This document shows positions 49,618 to 56,904 of a DNA stretch of 64,000 nt, one piece after another; the first letter of the stretch is position 1; each line of letters opens with the position of its first letter. Below the pieces are notes generated by a model. The model ran no database searches and was not told where the DNA came from. It was given only the letters and a program-made list of their open reading frames with translations. The translations under genes and the position numbers were made by a program. Origin of the DNA: Hansschlegelia quercus (GTDB lineage: Bacteria; Pseudomonadota; Alphaproteobacteria; Rhizobiales; Methylopilaceae); contig NZ_SIUB01000002.1 of NCBI RefSeq assembly GCF_004310425.1, positions 124,001 through 188,000 of the forward strand, read 5' to 3'.

Positions 49618-50744
49618 CAGGAAGAAGCGCCTTGCAGGTAACGGCGTTCGTACCGGCCGCCCAACGACGTCAGGATCTCGTAGCTGATCGTACCGCAGGC
49701 CTGAGCGAGATCGTCGACGCCGATGTGATCGCCGAGCACCTCGATCCAGTCGCCGCGCCTTGTGGCGGCCTCGGACGCGTCCGTGACGTCGATGGCGATG
49801 AGGTCCATAGAGATGCGGCCGAAATACGGGCAACGAACGCCCCCGCCAAAGGCCCCGGCGCCGGGTCTGCCGCCGTCGGCTCCGCCGCCTGCGCGCAAGA
49901 TGCCGTCGGCGTAGCCGAGCGACAGGATGGCGAGCCGGGTTGGGCGGCGCGTGCGCTCCACGCCGCCATAACCCACCGCAACACCCTCAGGAACGATCCG
50001 CGTCTGCACGATGCGCGCGTCGAGCCGCACGACGGGCGCAAGCTGCGAGGGTCGGGGCGCCAGCGGGTTCCCGCCGTAAAGTGAGACGCCCGGCCGGCGC
50101 AGGTCGAAGCCGAGGCCGCCGCAAGACGTCTTCTTCAGCAGCGTTCCTGGCGAGTTGGCGAGGCTTGCAGGCGTTTTCGGAACCAGCGCGCGAAGCTCGG
50201 CGAACAGCGCGCGCTGAGCTTCCGTCTCCGGGCGCTCCGGCTCGTCGGCGCAGGCGAGGTGGCTCATCAGAAGCGAGGGCGTGAAGCCGAGATCGGACGG
50301 CAGTAGAGCCTTCGCCTCTTCGACGTCGAGGCCCAGACGGCGCATGCCGGTGTCGATATGGATCGCCGCTGCGCCGTCTGCGCCGGTCGCCGCCACAAAG
50401 CCGCGCCATTCCGCGATCTCCTCGGCCGAACCGAGCACCGGCCGTGCCCGGATGGCGGCGAAGGCGTCGCCGGCGCCCTGTGGCAGGCCGTTGAGGACGT
50501 AGATCGTGGCGTCGGGAGCGGCAGCCCGCGCGATCGCGGCCTCGGAGAGATGCGCGACGAAGAAGGTCTTGGCGCCGGCCGCGCTCAGCGCCTTTGCCGC
50601 AGGCTCGAGGCCGATCCCGTAAGCGTCGGCCTTCACCACGGCGGCGCATTCGCTCGAAGGATCGAGGTCGCGCAGCGTGCGCCAGTTTTTCTGGAGCGCC
50701 GCGAGGTCGATAGTCAGCCGTCCGCCCGGAAACTCCGGCGTCAC
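49617..50744 (-). CDS. alr: Alanine racemase
   Basis: 375 residues, starting at GTG 50744 that overlaps the dnaB stop (GTGA); a longer frame to 50897 overlaps dnaB and is rejected. PLP Lys38 lies in AAVVKADAYGIGLEP, the catalytic Tyr in VGYGGVERTRRPTRLAILSLGYADGILR, and HIDTGMRRLGL is typical. It makes D-alanine for peptidoglycan. Sits between dnaB and radA with overlaps on both sides. Confidence 0.96.
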   Translation of the reverse strand: MTPEFPGGRLTIDLAALQKNWRTLRDLDPSSECAAVVKADAYGIGLEPAAKALSAAGAKTFFVAHLSEAAIARAAAPDATIYVLNGLPQGAGDAFAAIRARPVLGSAEEIAEWRGFVAATGADGAAAIHIDTGMRRLGLDVEEAKALLPSDLGFTPSLLMSHLACADEPERPETEAQRALFAELRALVPKTPASLANSPGTLLKKTSCGGLGFDLRRPGVSLYGGNPLAPRPSQLAPVVRLDARIVQTRIVPEGVAVGYGGVERTRRPTRLAILSLGYADGILRAGGGADGGRPGAGAFGGGVRCPYFGRISMDLIAIDVTDASEAATRRGDWIEVLGDHIGVDDLAQACGTISYEILTSLGGRYERRYLQGASS

Positions 50745-52234
50745 ATCCGCTCCGGCAGATGGTCGTCCTGAGCCAGATTGCCGAAGCGCGTGAACTCCGC
50801 CTCGAACTGGAGCTCCACCGTTCCCGTCGGTCCGTGACGCTGCTTGCCGATGATCACCTCGGCCTTGCCCGCCACGTTCTCCATCTCCGTCAGCCACTGC
50901 TCGAACTCGGGCGTGCCCTCGCGGGGCTTCTTGTTCTTCACGTAATACTCTTCGCGGAACACGAAAAGCACGACGTCGGCGTCCTGCTCGATCGAGCCGG
51001 ATTCGCGGAGGTCCGAGAGCTGAGGGCGCTTGTCGTCGCGGCTTTCGACCTGACGCGAGAGCTGGGACAGCGCGATGATCGGCACCGCCAGCTCCTTGGC
51101 GAGCGCCTTCATGCCCGTGGTGATCTCGGTCATCTCCTGCACGCGGTTCTCGCCGCGTTTGGCGGAGCCGGACAGCAGCTGAAGGTAATCGACGACCAGG
51201 AGATCGAGGCCCTTCGAACGCTTGAGCCGCCGCGCGCGGGCCGCAAGCTGGGCGATCGACAGGCCGCCGGTCTCGTCGATGAACAGCGGGGCGCGCTGCA
51301 TCTCGGTCACGGCTTCGGTGAGCTTGTAGAAGTCGCGCTCGTCGATCGAGCCGCGGCGGATCTTGGAGGACGAAATCTCGGCCTGCTCGGCGATGATGCG
51401 GGTGGCGAGCTGCTCGGCCGACATCTCGAGCGAGAAGAACCCGACGACCCCGCCGTTGATCGTCTTGGTCCGCCCATCGGGCTGCGTCTCGCCCTGATAC
51501 GCCTTGGCGATGTTGTAGGCGATGTTGGTCGCGAGCGACGTCTTGCCCATGCCGGGACGCCCCGCGAGGATGATCAGGTCGGAGGCTTGCAGTCCGCCCA
51601 TCAGCCGGTCGAGATCGTCCAGCCCGGTCGCGATGCCGGACAGACCGCCGTCGCGCTTATAGGCGCTGGCGGCCATGTCGACCGCAGTCTTGAGCGCGTT
51701 CGAAAAGGTCTGAAAGCCGCCGCCATAGCTGCCGGTCTCGGCAAGCTCGAACAGGCGGCGCTCGGCCTCCTCGATCTGGTCGCGGGGCGGCATGTCGACG
51801 GGGGCGTCATAGGCGACGTTGACGACTTCCTCGCCGATGCCGATCAGCGAGCGACGGAGCGCGAGGTCGTAGACCGTGCGGCCGTAATCCTCGGCGTTGA
51901 TGACGGTCGTCGCCTCGGCGGCAAGTCTGGCAAGGTATTGTGCGACCGTCAGGCCGCCGCCGACATCGAGGTCGGTCGGCAGAAAAGTCTTGATCGTGAC
52001 GGGGGTTGCGGCCTTGCCTGCCCGGACCAGACTGGCGACGATCTCGAAGGTTCGGGCGTGCAGGCCCTCGTAGAAATGGCCCGGCTCGAGGAAGTCCGAC
52101 ACCCGCCAGAACGCGTCGTTGTTGACGAGCACCGCGCCCAGCAGCGCCTGTTCGGCCTCGACATTGTGCGGCGCCTGCCGGTAGGCGGGCTCCGGGTCGA
52201 GCAGGCGACGGGCGAGAGAGTCGGCGACGGCCAT
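50741..52234 (-). CDS. dnaB: Replicative DNA helicase DnaB
   Basis: 497 residues. N-terminal primase-interaction domain (PHNVEAEQALLGAVLVNNDAFWRV), linker, then the RecA-like helicase core: Walker A LIILAGRPGMGKTSLATNIAY, FSLEMSAEQLATRI, Walker B LDLLVVDYLQLLSG, and the terminal QRHGPTGTVELQFEAEFTRF. No intein is present. Coupled to alr by a GTGA overlap. Confidence 0.98.
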   Translation of the reverse strand: MAVADSLARRLLDPEPAYRQAPHNVEAEQALLGAVLVNNDAFWRVSDFLEPGHFYEGLHARTFEIVASLVRAGKAATPVTIKTFLPTDLDVGGGLTVAQYLARLAAEATTVINAEDYGRTVYDLALRRSLIGIGEEVVNVAYDAPVDMPPRDQIEEAERRLFELAETGSYGGGFQTFSNALKTAVDMAASAYKRDGGLSGIATGLDDLDRLMGGLQASDLIILAGRPGMGKTSLATNIAYNIAKAYQGETQPDGRTKTINGGVVGFFSLEMSAEQLATRIIAEQAEISSSKIRRGSIDERDFYKLTEAVTEMQRAPLFIDETGGLSIAQLAARARRLKRSKGLDLLVVDYLQLLSGSAKRGENRVQEMTEITTGMKALAKELAVPIIALSQLSRQVESRDDKRPQLSDLRESGSIEQDADVVLFVFREEYYVKNKKPREGTPEFEQWLTEMENVAGKAEVIIGKQRHGPTGTVELQFEAEFTRFGNLAQDDHLPERM

Positions 52235-52270
52235 CGGGTTAATTTCGGTCCCTGTCGGGTCATGCTGTGG

Positions 52271-52285
52271 TTAGCGACCGGTTAA
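52271..52285. promoter_or_regulatory. CtrA-like site upstream of dnaB
   Basis: TTAG-N7-TTAA followed by C, one mismatch from the CtrA consensus TTAA-N7-TTAA, 37-51 bp upstream of the dnaB start. A similar one-mismatch site precedes the PilZ gene. Chance occurrence cannot be excluded. Confidence 0.3.
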
Positions 52286-52401
52286 CACGGGCGGCGCGGG
52301 AGGCCTGCAGCTTCCGCGCAACGCCCCCCGATTCACACAGGCGCCGAAGACGCCCCGCCGAATCGCTTGACCGTCACTCTGCATCATCGCCGCAGATGCG
52401 A

Positions 52402-52429
52402 GAACGCCCGGCGCGATGGCCGGGCGTTC
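52402..52429 (-). terminator. Terminator hairpin after rplI
   Basis: A perfect 11-bp stem (52402-52412 with 52419-52429) and 6-nt loop lie 28 bp downstream of the rplI stop on the minus strand. There is only a weak T stretch. It separates the ribosomal operon from dnaB. Confidence 0.65.
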
Positions 52430-52456
52430 GCCGTGCATGAAGGAGGCGGGGAGGGG

Positions 52457-53071
52457 TCAGCCCTCTTCCGACTCGCCTTCGTCCGAACCCTGCTCGTCGT
52501 CGCGGTCGAAGCGGCCGCCGCCACGACGGCCGCCGCGGTCGTCGTCGTCCTCGGAGAAGGTCTCGAAGGCCGGACCTTCCTCGCGCTGGGTCAGGTCCTC
52601 GCCCTGCGCCTGGCGCTCGGCCTCGGCCTCGGAGCGGGCGACGTTGACGGTCACGGAGACCTCGACTTCCGGGTGCAGCCGGATCGGCAGCTCGTGCAGG
52701 CCGATCGTCTTGATCGGCGCGTTCAGCACGACCTGGTTGCGGCCGACGCTCAGGCCGTCCTTGGTCAGCGCTTCGGCGATGTCGCGGGTCGACACCGAGC
52801 CGTAGAGCTGGCCGGTCTCGCCGGCCTGACGGACGAGCACGAGCACCTTGCCGTTGACCTTCTCGCCGACCTTCTCGGCCTCCTGGCGAGCCTCGAGGTT
52901 GCGGGCTTCGAGCTGGGCGCGCTGGCCCTCGAACTTCTGGCGGTTGCCGGAATTGGCGCGAAGCGCCTTGTTGTTCGGCAGCAGGAAGTTGCGGGCGTAG
53001 CCGTCCTTGACGCGGACCTCGTCGCCCATCTGGCCGAGCTTGGCGATGCGTTCGAGCAGGATCACTTGCAT
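52457..53071 (-). CDS. rplI: 50S ribosomal protein L9 with acidic RGG-type tail
   Basis: 204 residues; the family norm is about 150. The first 150 residues are canonical L9: [67 protein letters not shown] and [21 protein letters not shown]. The last 45 residues form a disordered tail, rich in Asp/Glu with an [14 protein letters not shown] patch. It is fourth in the rpsF-rpsR-DUF2232-rplI operon. Confidence 0.96.
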   Translation of the reverse strand: MQVILLERIAKLGQMGDEVRVKDGYARNFLLPNNKALRANSGNRQKFEGQRAQLEARNLEARQEAEKVGEKVNGKVLVLVRQAGETGQLYGSVSTRDIAEALTKDGLSVGRNQVVLNAPIKTIGLHELPIRLHPEVEVSVTVNVARSEAEAERQAQGEDLTQREEGPAFETFSEDDDDRGGRRGGGRFDRDDEQGSDEGESEEG

Positions 53072-53110
53072 GGGTTCAGTCTCCGTTCGGTTCGTCTGAT
53101 TTCGTTTCGA

Positions 53111-54073
53111 TCAGGGCAGGTTGGCGGGCGCCGTCGGCGGGGCCGAGGGCGGCGGCCCGAAGCGTCGCTTCAGGCCGAAGAAGTGGTCGGCGAGGCCGAG
53201 CAGCGCGAGCACGATCATCAGCCAGGGCTGAAGCAGCAGCACGGCGTAGAAGCCGAACAGTACGAGAGGGCGGAACGGCGAGCGCCGCGTCCAGAGGTGG
53301 ACAACGGTCAGGCCGAGCAGCGCGAAGGCGACGAGAAGCGTGCCGGCGAACAGCTCGGCCACCAGGCCGGCGAGCCCCGGCAGGAAGGACAGGGCTGTCG
53401 CGCCCAGAAGGGCGAGCGAGGCGGAGCGCGGAAATTCGAGTTCCGGCAGATAAGGCCACGGTCGCGCGAGCCTGCCCGACGAGCGGGTGATGCGCCCGGC
53501 GAGCCAGAGGTTGAAGATCGACGCCAGCGTCCAGAAGCTCGCGGCCATGCTGGGCGCAAGCGTCGTCATCAGCTCGATCAGCGCCTTCGGGTCGGTCCCG
53601 GGAGTCTCCACCGCATTAGCGCCGACGAACGCCCGCTCGAACAGGGCCCGAAGCGACGCGCGGTACTCTTCCAGATTGCTCGCGACGAGCGGGATGGTGG
53701 CGGCGACGAGAGCAGCGCCGAGCACGGCGCACCAGATCACCAGCCGGCCGACCGGGTACCATTCCGAGACGCCGCCGTCGGGGCCGGGCCGCGCGAGCAG
53801 CGCGAGATAAGCCAGCCACCAGGACGGCAATCCGACGGCGATGACGAAATAAAGCCCGGTCTTGGGGCCGACCAGCAACAGGAGAAAGGCCGCGCCGACG
53901 ACGGTCGCGACGAGGCCTGCCGTGTGACGCCAGCCGACGGCCGCGAGCAGGACGGGGAGCGGCGCGACGTAGAGGAGCGCGAGGGCGAAGGGCGAGCCGG
54001 AGGCCGCGGCCGCATAGAGCAGCGCGGAGGCGAGCCCCGCGCCGGCGCCGATCAGAGAGGGCACGCCGAGCAT
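53111..54073 (-). CDS. DUF2232 polytopic membrane protein
   Basis: 320 residues with about eight hydrophobic helices. Segments such as GAGAGLASALLYAAAASGSPFALALLYVAPLPVLLAAVGWRH and LVAELFAGTLLVAFALLGLTVVHLWTRRSPFRPLVLFGFY match DUF2232, the membrane protein invariably found between rpsR and rplI in alphaproteobacteria. It may be an ECF-transport-type S-component-like or flippase-like protein; the role is unknown. It lies 255 bp after rpsR, the gap containing a palindromic repeat. Confidence 0.85.
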   Translation of the reverse strand: MLGVPSLIGAGAGLASALLYAAAASGSPFALALLYVAPLPVLLAAVGWRHTAGLVATVVGAAFLLLLVGPKTGLYFVIAVGLPSWWLAYLALLARPGPDGGVSEWYPVGRLVIWCAVLGAALVAATIPLVASNLEEYRASLRALFERAFVGANAVETPGTDPKALIELMTTLAPSMAASFWTLASIFNLWLAGRITRSSGRLARPWPYLPELEFPRSASLALLGATALSFLPGLAGLVAELFAGTLLVAFALLGLTVVHLWTRRSPFRPLVLFGFYAVLLLQPWLMIVLALLGLADHFFGLKRRFGPPPSAPPTAPANLP

Positions 54074-54193
54074 AAAGTTTCGTCCTGCTGTCCCGCGGGG
54101 TCGCCACGGTTAGAGCCCGAATGGCTCAACGACGCCGGGTCAGCCGGCGCCTTGGAAAACAGGCTTCCGCGCCAAAGGCGCGGAAGCCAAAAT

Positions 54194-54300
54194 CGTCATT
54201 CCGGACAAGCGGCGGAGCCGCGCAGATCCGGGATCGTCGTCAGAACGCGCTCAATTCTGAGCACGATCCCGGCTCTACGCTACGCTGCGGCCGGGATGAC
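54194..54300. repeat. Intergenic palindromic repeat, family A copy 4
   Basis: An inverted structure from CGTCATTCCGGACAAGC to CCGGGATGAC lies between rpsR and the DUF2232 gene. It is the longest copy. Its left half starts like the family B arms, which suggests a common origin of the two families. Confidence 0.75.
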
Positions 54301-54328
54301 TTTCCGCGGGTTCATTGCCCGCAAAAAG

Positions 54329-54583
54329 TCACTTGATGACGTAAGGCAGCAGGCCGAGGAAGCGCGAACGCTTGATCGCCTTGGCGAGCTCGCGCTGCTT
54401 CTTGGCGGAGACCGCCGTGATGCGCGACGGCACGATCTTGCCGCGCTCGGAAATGTAGCGCTGCAGCAGACGCACGTCCTTGTAGTCGATCTTCGGCGCG
54501 TTGGCGCCCGAGAACGGGCAGGTCTTGCGACGGCGGAAGAACGGACGGCGCTGGCCGCCGGTCGCGCTGGTGATCTCGGCCAT
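54329..54583 (-). CDS. rpsR: 30S ribosomal protein S18
   Basis: 84 residues. Typical S18 core: [70 protein letters not shown], complete to the C-terminus. It pairs with S6 in the 30S platform. The start overlaps the rpsF stop (TGATG). Confidence 0.98.
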   Translation of the reverse strand: MAEITSATGGQRRPFFRRRKTCPFSGANAPKIDYKDVRLLQRYISERGKIVPSRITAVSAKKQRELAKAIKRSRFLGLLPYVIK

Positions 54584-55047
54584 CAGTTCGCCTCCACGCT
54601 GGACTCGTCGCGACGCGGACGATCCTCGCGGTCGCGCCGGAAGCCGCCGCCGCCTTCACGGCCGCCACGGTCGCCGCCGCGGAAGCCGCCGCCGCCGCGG
54701 GGACGGTCGTCACGGTCGTCGCGGTCACGGCGCTGAAGCATCGCGGAGGGCTGCTCCTCGTGCTCTTCGACCTTGATGGTCATGAAGCGCAGGACGTCTT
54801 CGGAAATGCCCATCTGGCGCTCCATCTCGGCGACGGCCGCGGCCGGCGCGTCGATGTTGAGGAGCGTGTAATGGGCCTTGCGGTTCTTGTTGATGCGGTA
54901 GGCGAGAGGTTTGACGCCCCAGTGCTCGGTCTTGGCGACCGAGCCGCCCTGGGCTTCCAGGACCTGCTTGTACTGGGCGGTCATCTCTTCGACCTGCTGC
55001 GACGTCACGTCCTGGCGCGCCAGGAAGACGTGTTCGTAAAGCGGCAT
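54583..55047 (-). CDS. rpsF: 30S ribosomal protein S6 with RGG-rich C-terminal tail
   Basis: 154 residues from ATG 55047. The ferredoxin-like core [55 protein letters not shown] and [20 protein letters not shown] is canonical. The last 50 residues are a disordered Arg/Gly/Asp tail ([16 protein letters not shown]). E. coli S6 instead ends in a poly-Glu tail added by RimK. First gene of the ribosomal operon, with a long leader. Confidence 0.97.
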   Translation of the reverse strand: MPLYEHVFLARQDVTSQQVEEMTAQYKQVLEAQGGSVAKTEHWGVKPLAYRINKNRKAHYTLLNIDAPAAAVAEMERQMGISEDVLRFMTIKVEEHEEQPSAMLQRRDRDDRDDRPRGGGGFRGGDRGGREGGGGFRRDREDRPRRDESSVEAN

Positions 55048-55222
55048 GTGGATCGGGACCTTCAAGTCTGATGTGAACGAGCCGTCCGGCGCGAAGCCCT
55101 CCGAGCCCGAAAGGCCCGAACGAATTCTCGAAGGCGGAGACACGGGAGGACGGATTCTTCATCCTGACCGGGCGAGCCCGATCCCTCCGTTCAGCCCCCA
55201 GCCGAACGACAGCGAAGCGCGG

Positions 55223-55251
55223 CGTATAGAGGAAGAGGGGAGTCGAAGCAA
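55223..55251 (-). promoter_or_regulatory. Predicted promoter of rpsF operon
   Basis: On the minus strand, TTGCTT (55251-55246) and TATACG (55228-55223) are 17 bp apart. It predicts a leader of about 170 nt before rpsF, long enough for an S6:S18 autoregulatory element. The tRNA-Glu promoter has the same hexamers save one base. Confidence 0.6.
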
Positions 55252-55308
55252 GGCAGCCGTGATCCCGCTGCCCGCGGTCGCTCACGCGCCCACTTCCAGC
55301 CACATGGC

Positions 55309-55323
55309 TTAACGATTGCTTAG
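55309..55323. promoter_or_regulatory. CtrA-like site upstream of PilZ gene
   Basis: TTAA-N7-TTAG lies 44-58 bp before the PilZ start codon. One mismatch from the CtrA consensus TTAA-N7-TTAA. Confidence 0.3.
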
Positions 55324-55366
55324 TCATGTTCCGGACGACGAGGTCGTCCCAAAAGGGGACATGCAT

Positions 55367-55723
55367 ATGGAAGAACGCCGCATCAATCCGCGAAACAAAA
55401 CGTATCTCGGCGCCGAGATCGTCTTCAACGGTCGGTACTCGACGTTCGATTGCCTCGTCCGGAACAGGTCGCTGAGCGGAGCGACGCTCGAGATGGGCGA
55501 GACGCTCGGAACGCCCGGCGCGTTCGAGTTGACGCTTCACCGGGAAGGGACGCCTCGGGTCTGCCGGGTGGTCTGGCGCAGCCGCACCCAGCTCGGCGTG
55601 GCCCCTACGGATGAAAAGCCTGGAACGATCGTCCCGATCGAGGCGGCGCGGCGGATGAGGCAGCTCAGCCAGGAACGCGATATCCTACGCCGCCGGTTGG
55701 CCGACATGAACGAGCCCGCGTGA
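55367..55723 (+). CDS. PilZ-domain protein (c-di-GMP binding)
   Basis: 118 residues from ATG 55367, nine bases after an AAGGGG ribosome-binding site (an ATG at 55361 is too close to it). The PilZ signature is present: ERRINPR (RxxxR) near the N-terminus, then LVRNRSLSGATLEM matching (D/N)xSxxG. A short C-terminal coiled coil (RRMRQLSQERDILRRRLADM) follows. It probably relays c-di-GMP signals to surface functions. A one-helix membrane protein follows immediately. Confidence 0.82.
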   Translation: MEERRINPRNKTYLGAEIVFNGRYSTFDCLVRNRSLSGATLEMGETLGTPGAFELTLHREGTPRVCRVVWRSRTQLGVAPTDEKPGTIVPIEAARRMRQLSQERDILRRRLADMNEPA

Positions 55724-55724
55724 G

Positions 55725-55895
55725 ATGGCGCGCTGGCTGCTGACCTTCGTCGTCAACCGCGTGCTCATCCTGGCGATCCTCGCGACGTTCCTCGCCGTCT
55801 ATCCCGTCAACGGTTGTCGCTCGTCGAGCGATCTGCTCGGCGAGGTCAGGCAATCGGTGGACTGGATCACGACGGCGATGCGCGAGCTTCGGTGA
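55725..55895 (+). CDS. 56-residue single-pass membrane protein coupled to PilZ gene
   Basis: Starts at ATG 55725, one base after the PilZ stop. Residues 8-27 form a hydrophobic helix (FVVNRVLILAILATFLAVYP), followed by NGCRSSSDLLGEVRQSVDW and a short amphipathic end. No family is recognised. The close coupling suggests a membrane partner of the PilZ protein. Confidence 0.55.
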   Translation: MARWLLTFVVNRVLILAILATFLAVYPVNGCRSSSDLLGEVRQSVDWITTAMRELR

Positions 55896-55904
55896 CGGGG
55901 CGCC

Positions 55905-56033
55905 GCCGTCATTCCGGGCCCATCCCGGAAGCAATCACCGCTGAGAAAATTTAGGAGGAGGCGCGACACGCGTGTGGTGCTTTTCTGCCGGCCGTCCCGG
56001 TGATGGATTCCGGGACAAGCCCGGAATGACGGC
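55905..56033. repeat. Family B inverted repeat (REPIN-like), copy 1
   Basis: Left arm 55905-55940 and right arm 55998-56033 are imperfect inverted copies, each itself palindromic (ATTCCGGG...CCCGGAAT). The right arm ends 5 bp from the stop codon of the GIY-YIG gene and is an exact 34-bp inverted match to the left arm of copy 2. Confidence 0.85.
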
Positions 56034-56038
56034 GGCGA

Positions 56039-56326
56039 TCAGACGAGCGTAGGATAGAGGTCCGTCCAATACGGATTGGACTGCTCGATGATGTTGACCT
56101 TGTAGTCGCGCTTCCAGCCCTTGATCTGCTTTTCGCGCGTGATCGCAGAAAGCGGATCGTCGAAGGTCTCGAAGTAAACGAGCCGCGTCACGTCGTGACG
56201 GGAAGTGAAGCTCTTCAAAAGCTTCTCGCGGTGCTCATAGACTCGTCGGATCAGATCGTTAGTTACGCCCACGTAGAGCGTCCCATGTCGGCGGCTCGCT
56301 AGGATGTAAACGTAGTAGCCGTCCAT
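56039..56326 (-). CDS. GIY-YIG single-domain nuclease (YhbQ/UPF0213 type) flanked by inverted repeats
   Basis: 95 residues consisting only of the GIY-YIG catalytic domain: YYVYILA (the GIY part) and TLYVG (the YIG part) near the N-terminus, Arg27/Arg28 at the place of the catalytic Arg in TNDLIRRVYEHR, and Glu65 in REKQIKGWKR as the metal-binding Glu. No DNA-binding domain is attached. Perfect 34-bp inverted repeats stand 8 bp before the start and 7 bp after the stop. That makes a compact unit resembling a mobile element. Single-domain GIY-YIG proteins are often multicopy in alphaproteobacteria. Confidence 0.9.
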   Translation of the reverse strand: MDGYYVYILASRRHGTLYVGVTNDLIRRVYEHREKLLKSFTSRHDVTRLVYFETFDDPLSAITREKQIKGWKRDYKVNIIEQSNPYWTDLYPTLV

Positions 56327-56334
56327 ACAACGCT

Positions 56335-56455
56335 CGTCATTCCGGGCTTGTCCCGGAATCCATCACCGTAGAGGAAGCAGAAATAAGCTGCCGCGGCTAC
56401 GATTCTAGTCTTGCCTCGTCGCGGTGATGGATTCCGGGACAGGCCCGGAATGACG
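56335..56455. repeat. Family B inverted repeat (REPIN-like), copy 2
   Basis: 34-bp arms at 56335-56368 and 56422-56455 match in inverted orientation with one mismatch and are separated by 53 bp. Each arm also folds into a hairpin around CTTGT. It lies between the GIY-YIG start codon and the erpA stop codon. Confidence 0.9.
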
Positions 56456-56467
56456 ACCGCGCGCGCG

Positions 56468-56800
56468 TCAGATCGAAAAGCTCGTTCCGCAGCCGCAGGA
56501 GGCGGTCGCGTTCGGGTTGGTGATCTTGAACGAGGCGCCGATCAGTTCGTCGACGAAGTCGATCTGCGAGCCGGCGAGGAACGGCAGGGAGACCGGGTCG
56601 ATCAGCACCTTCGCGCCGTCGCGGGCAATGACGAGGTCGTCGTCCTGCGCGCTGGTGTCGAAGCCGAAATCGTAGCTGAAGCCCGAGCAGCCGCCGCCCA
56701 GAACACTGACGCGCAGCATCGTCTCCGGCGCCTCGGACGCGAGGATCTCGCGGATGCGCTCCGCGGCGCGGTCCGTCACGAGGACTGTCTGTTCGGTCAT
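56468..56800 (-). CDS. erpA: Iron-sulfur cluster insertion protein (ErpA/HesB/IscA family)
   Basis: 110 residues. The three conserved cysteines are Cys38 in LGGGCSGFSYDF and Cys102/Cys104 in ASCGCGTSF. A-type carrier that hands [4Fe-4S] clusters to apoproteins. The ErpA subtype is inferred from the DFVDELIGASFKITNPNA segment; IscA or SufA cannot be excluded. Divergent from dgt, as in many alphaproteobacteria. Confidence 0.93.
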   Translation of the reverse strand: MTEQTVLVTDRAAERIREILASEAPETMLRVSVLGGGCSGFSYDFGFDTSAQDDDLVIARDGAKVLIDPVSLPFLAGSQIDFVDELIGASFKITNPNATASCGCGTSFSI

Positions 56801-56904
56801 GTTTCGACTTCGCTCCGGAGGGCGTTGCGTCCGCCGATGAACGAGAGGTAAGCACGCGCGCCCCCGTGGTCAACGCGGGCGCTTATCGAAGGGGTTGGCG
56901 CAGC

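Noticed and set aside
49618-49833. In-frame N-terminal extension of radA
   Set aside because: The extension is Arg-rich antisense of alr; RadA begins at the zinc finger.
50759-52285. 508-codon plus-strand frame opposite dnaB
   Set aside because: Antisense shadow; dnaB is complete on the other strand.
52367-54736. 789-codon plus-strand frame opposite rplI and DUF2232
   Set aside because: Antisense shadow of GC-rich genes; low-complexity Gly/Arg/Glu translation and no recognisable domain, while the minus strand encodes clear families.
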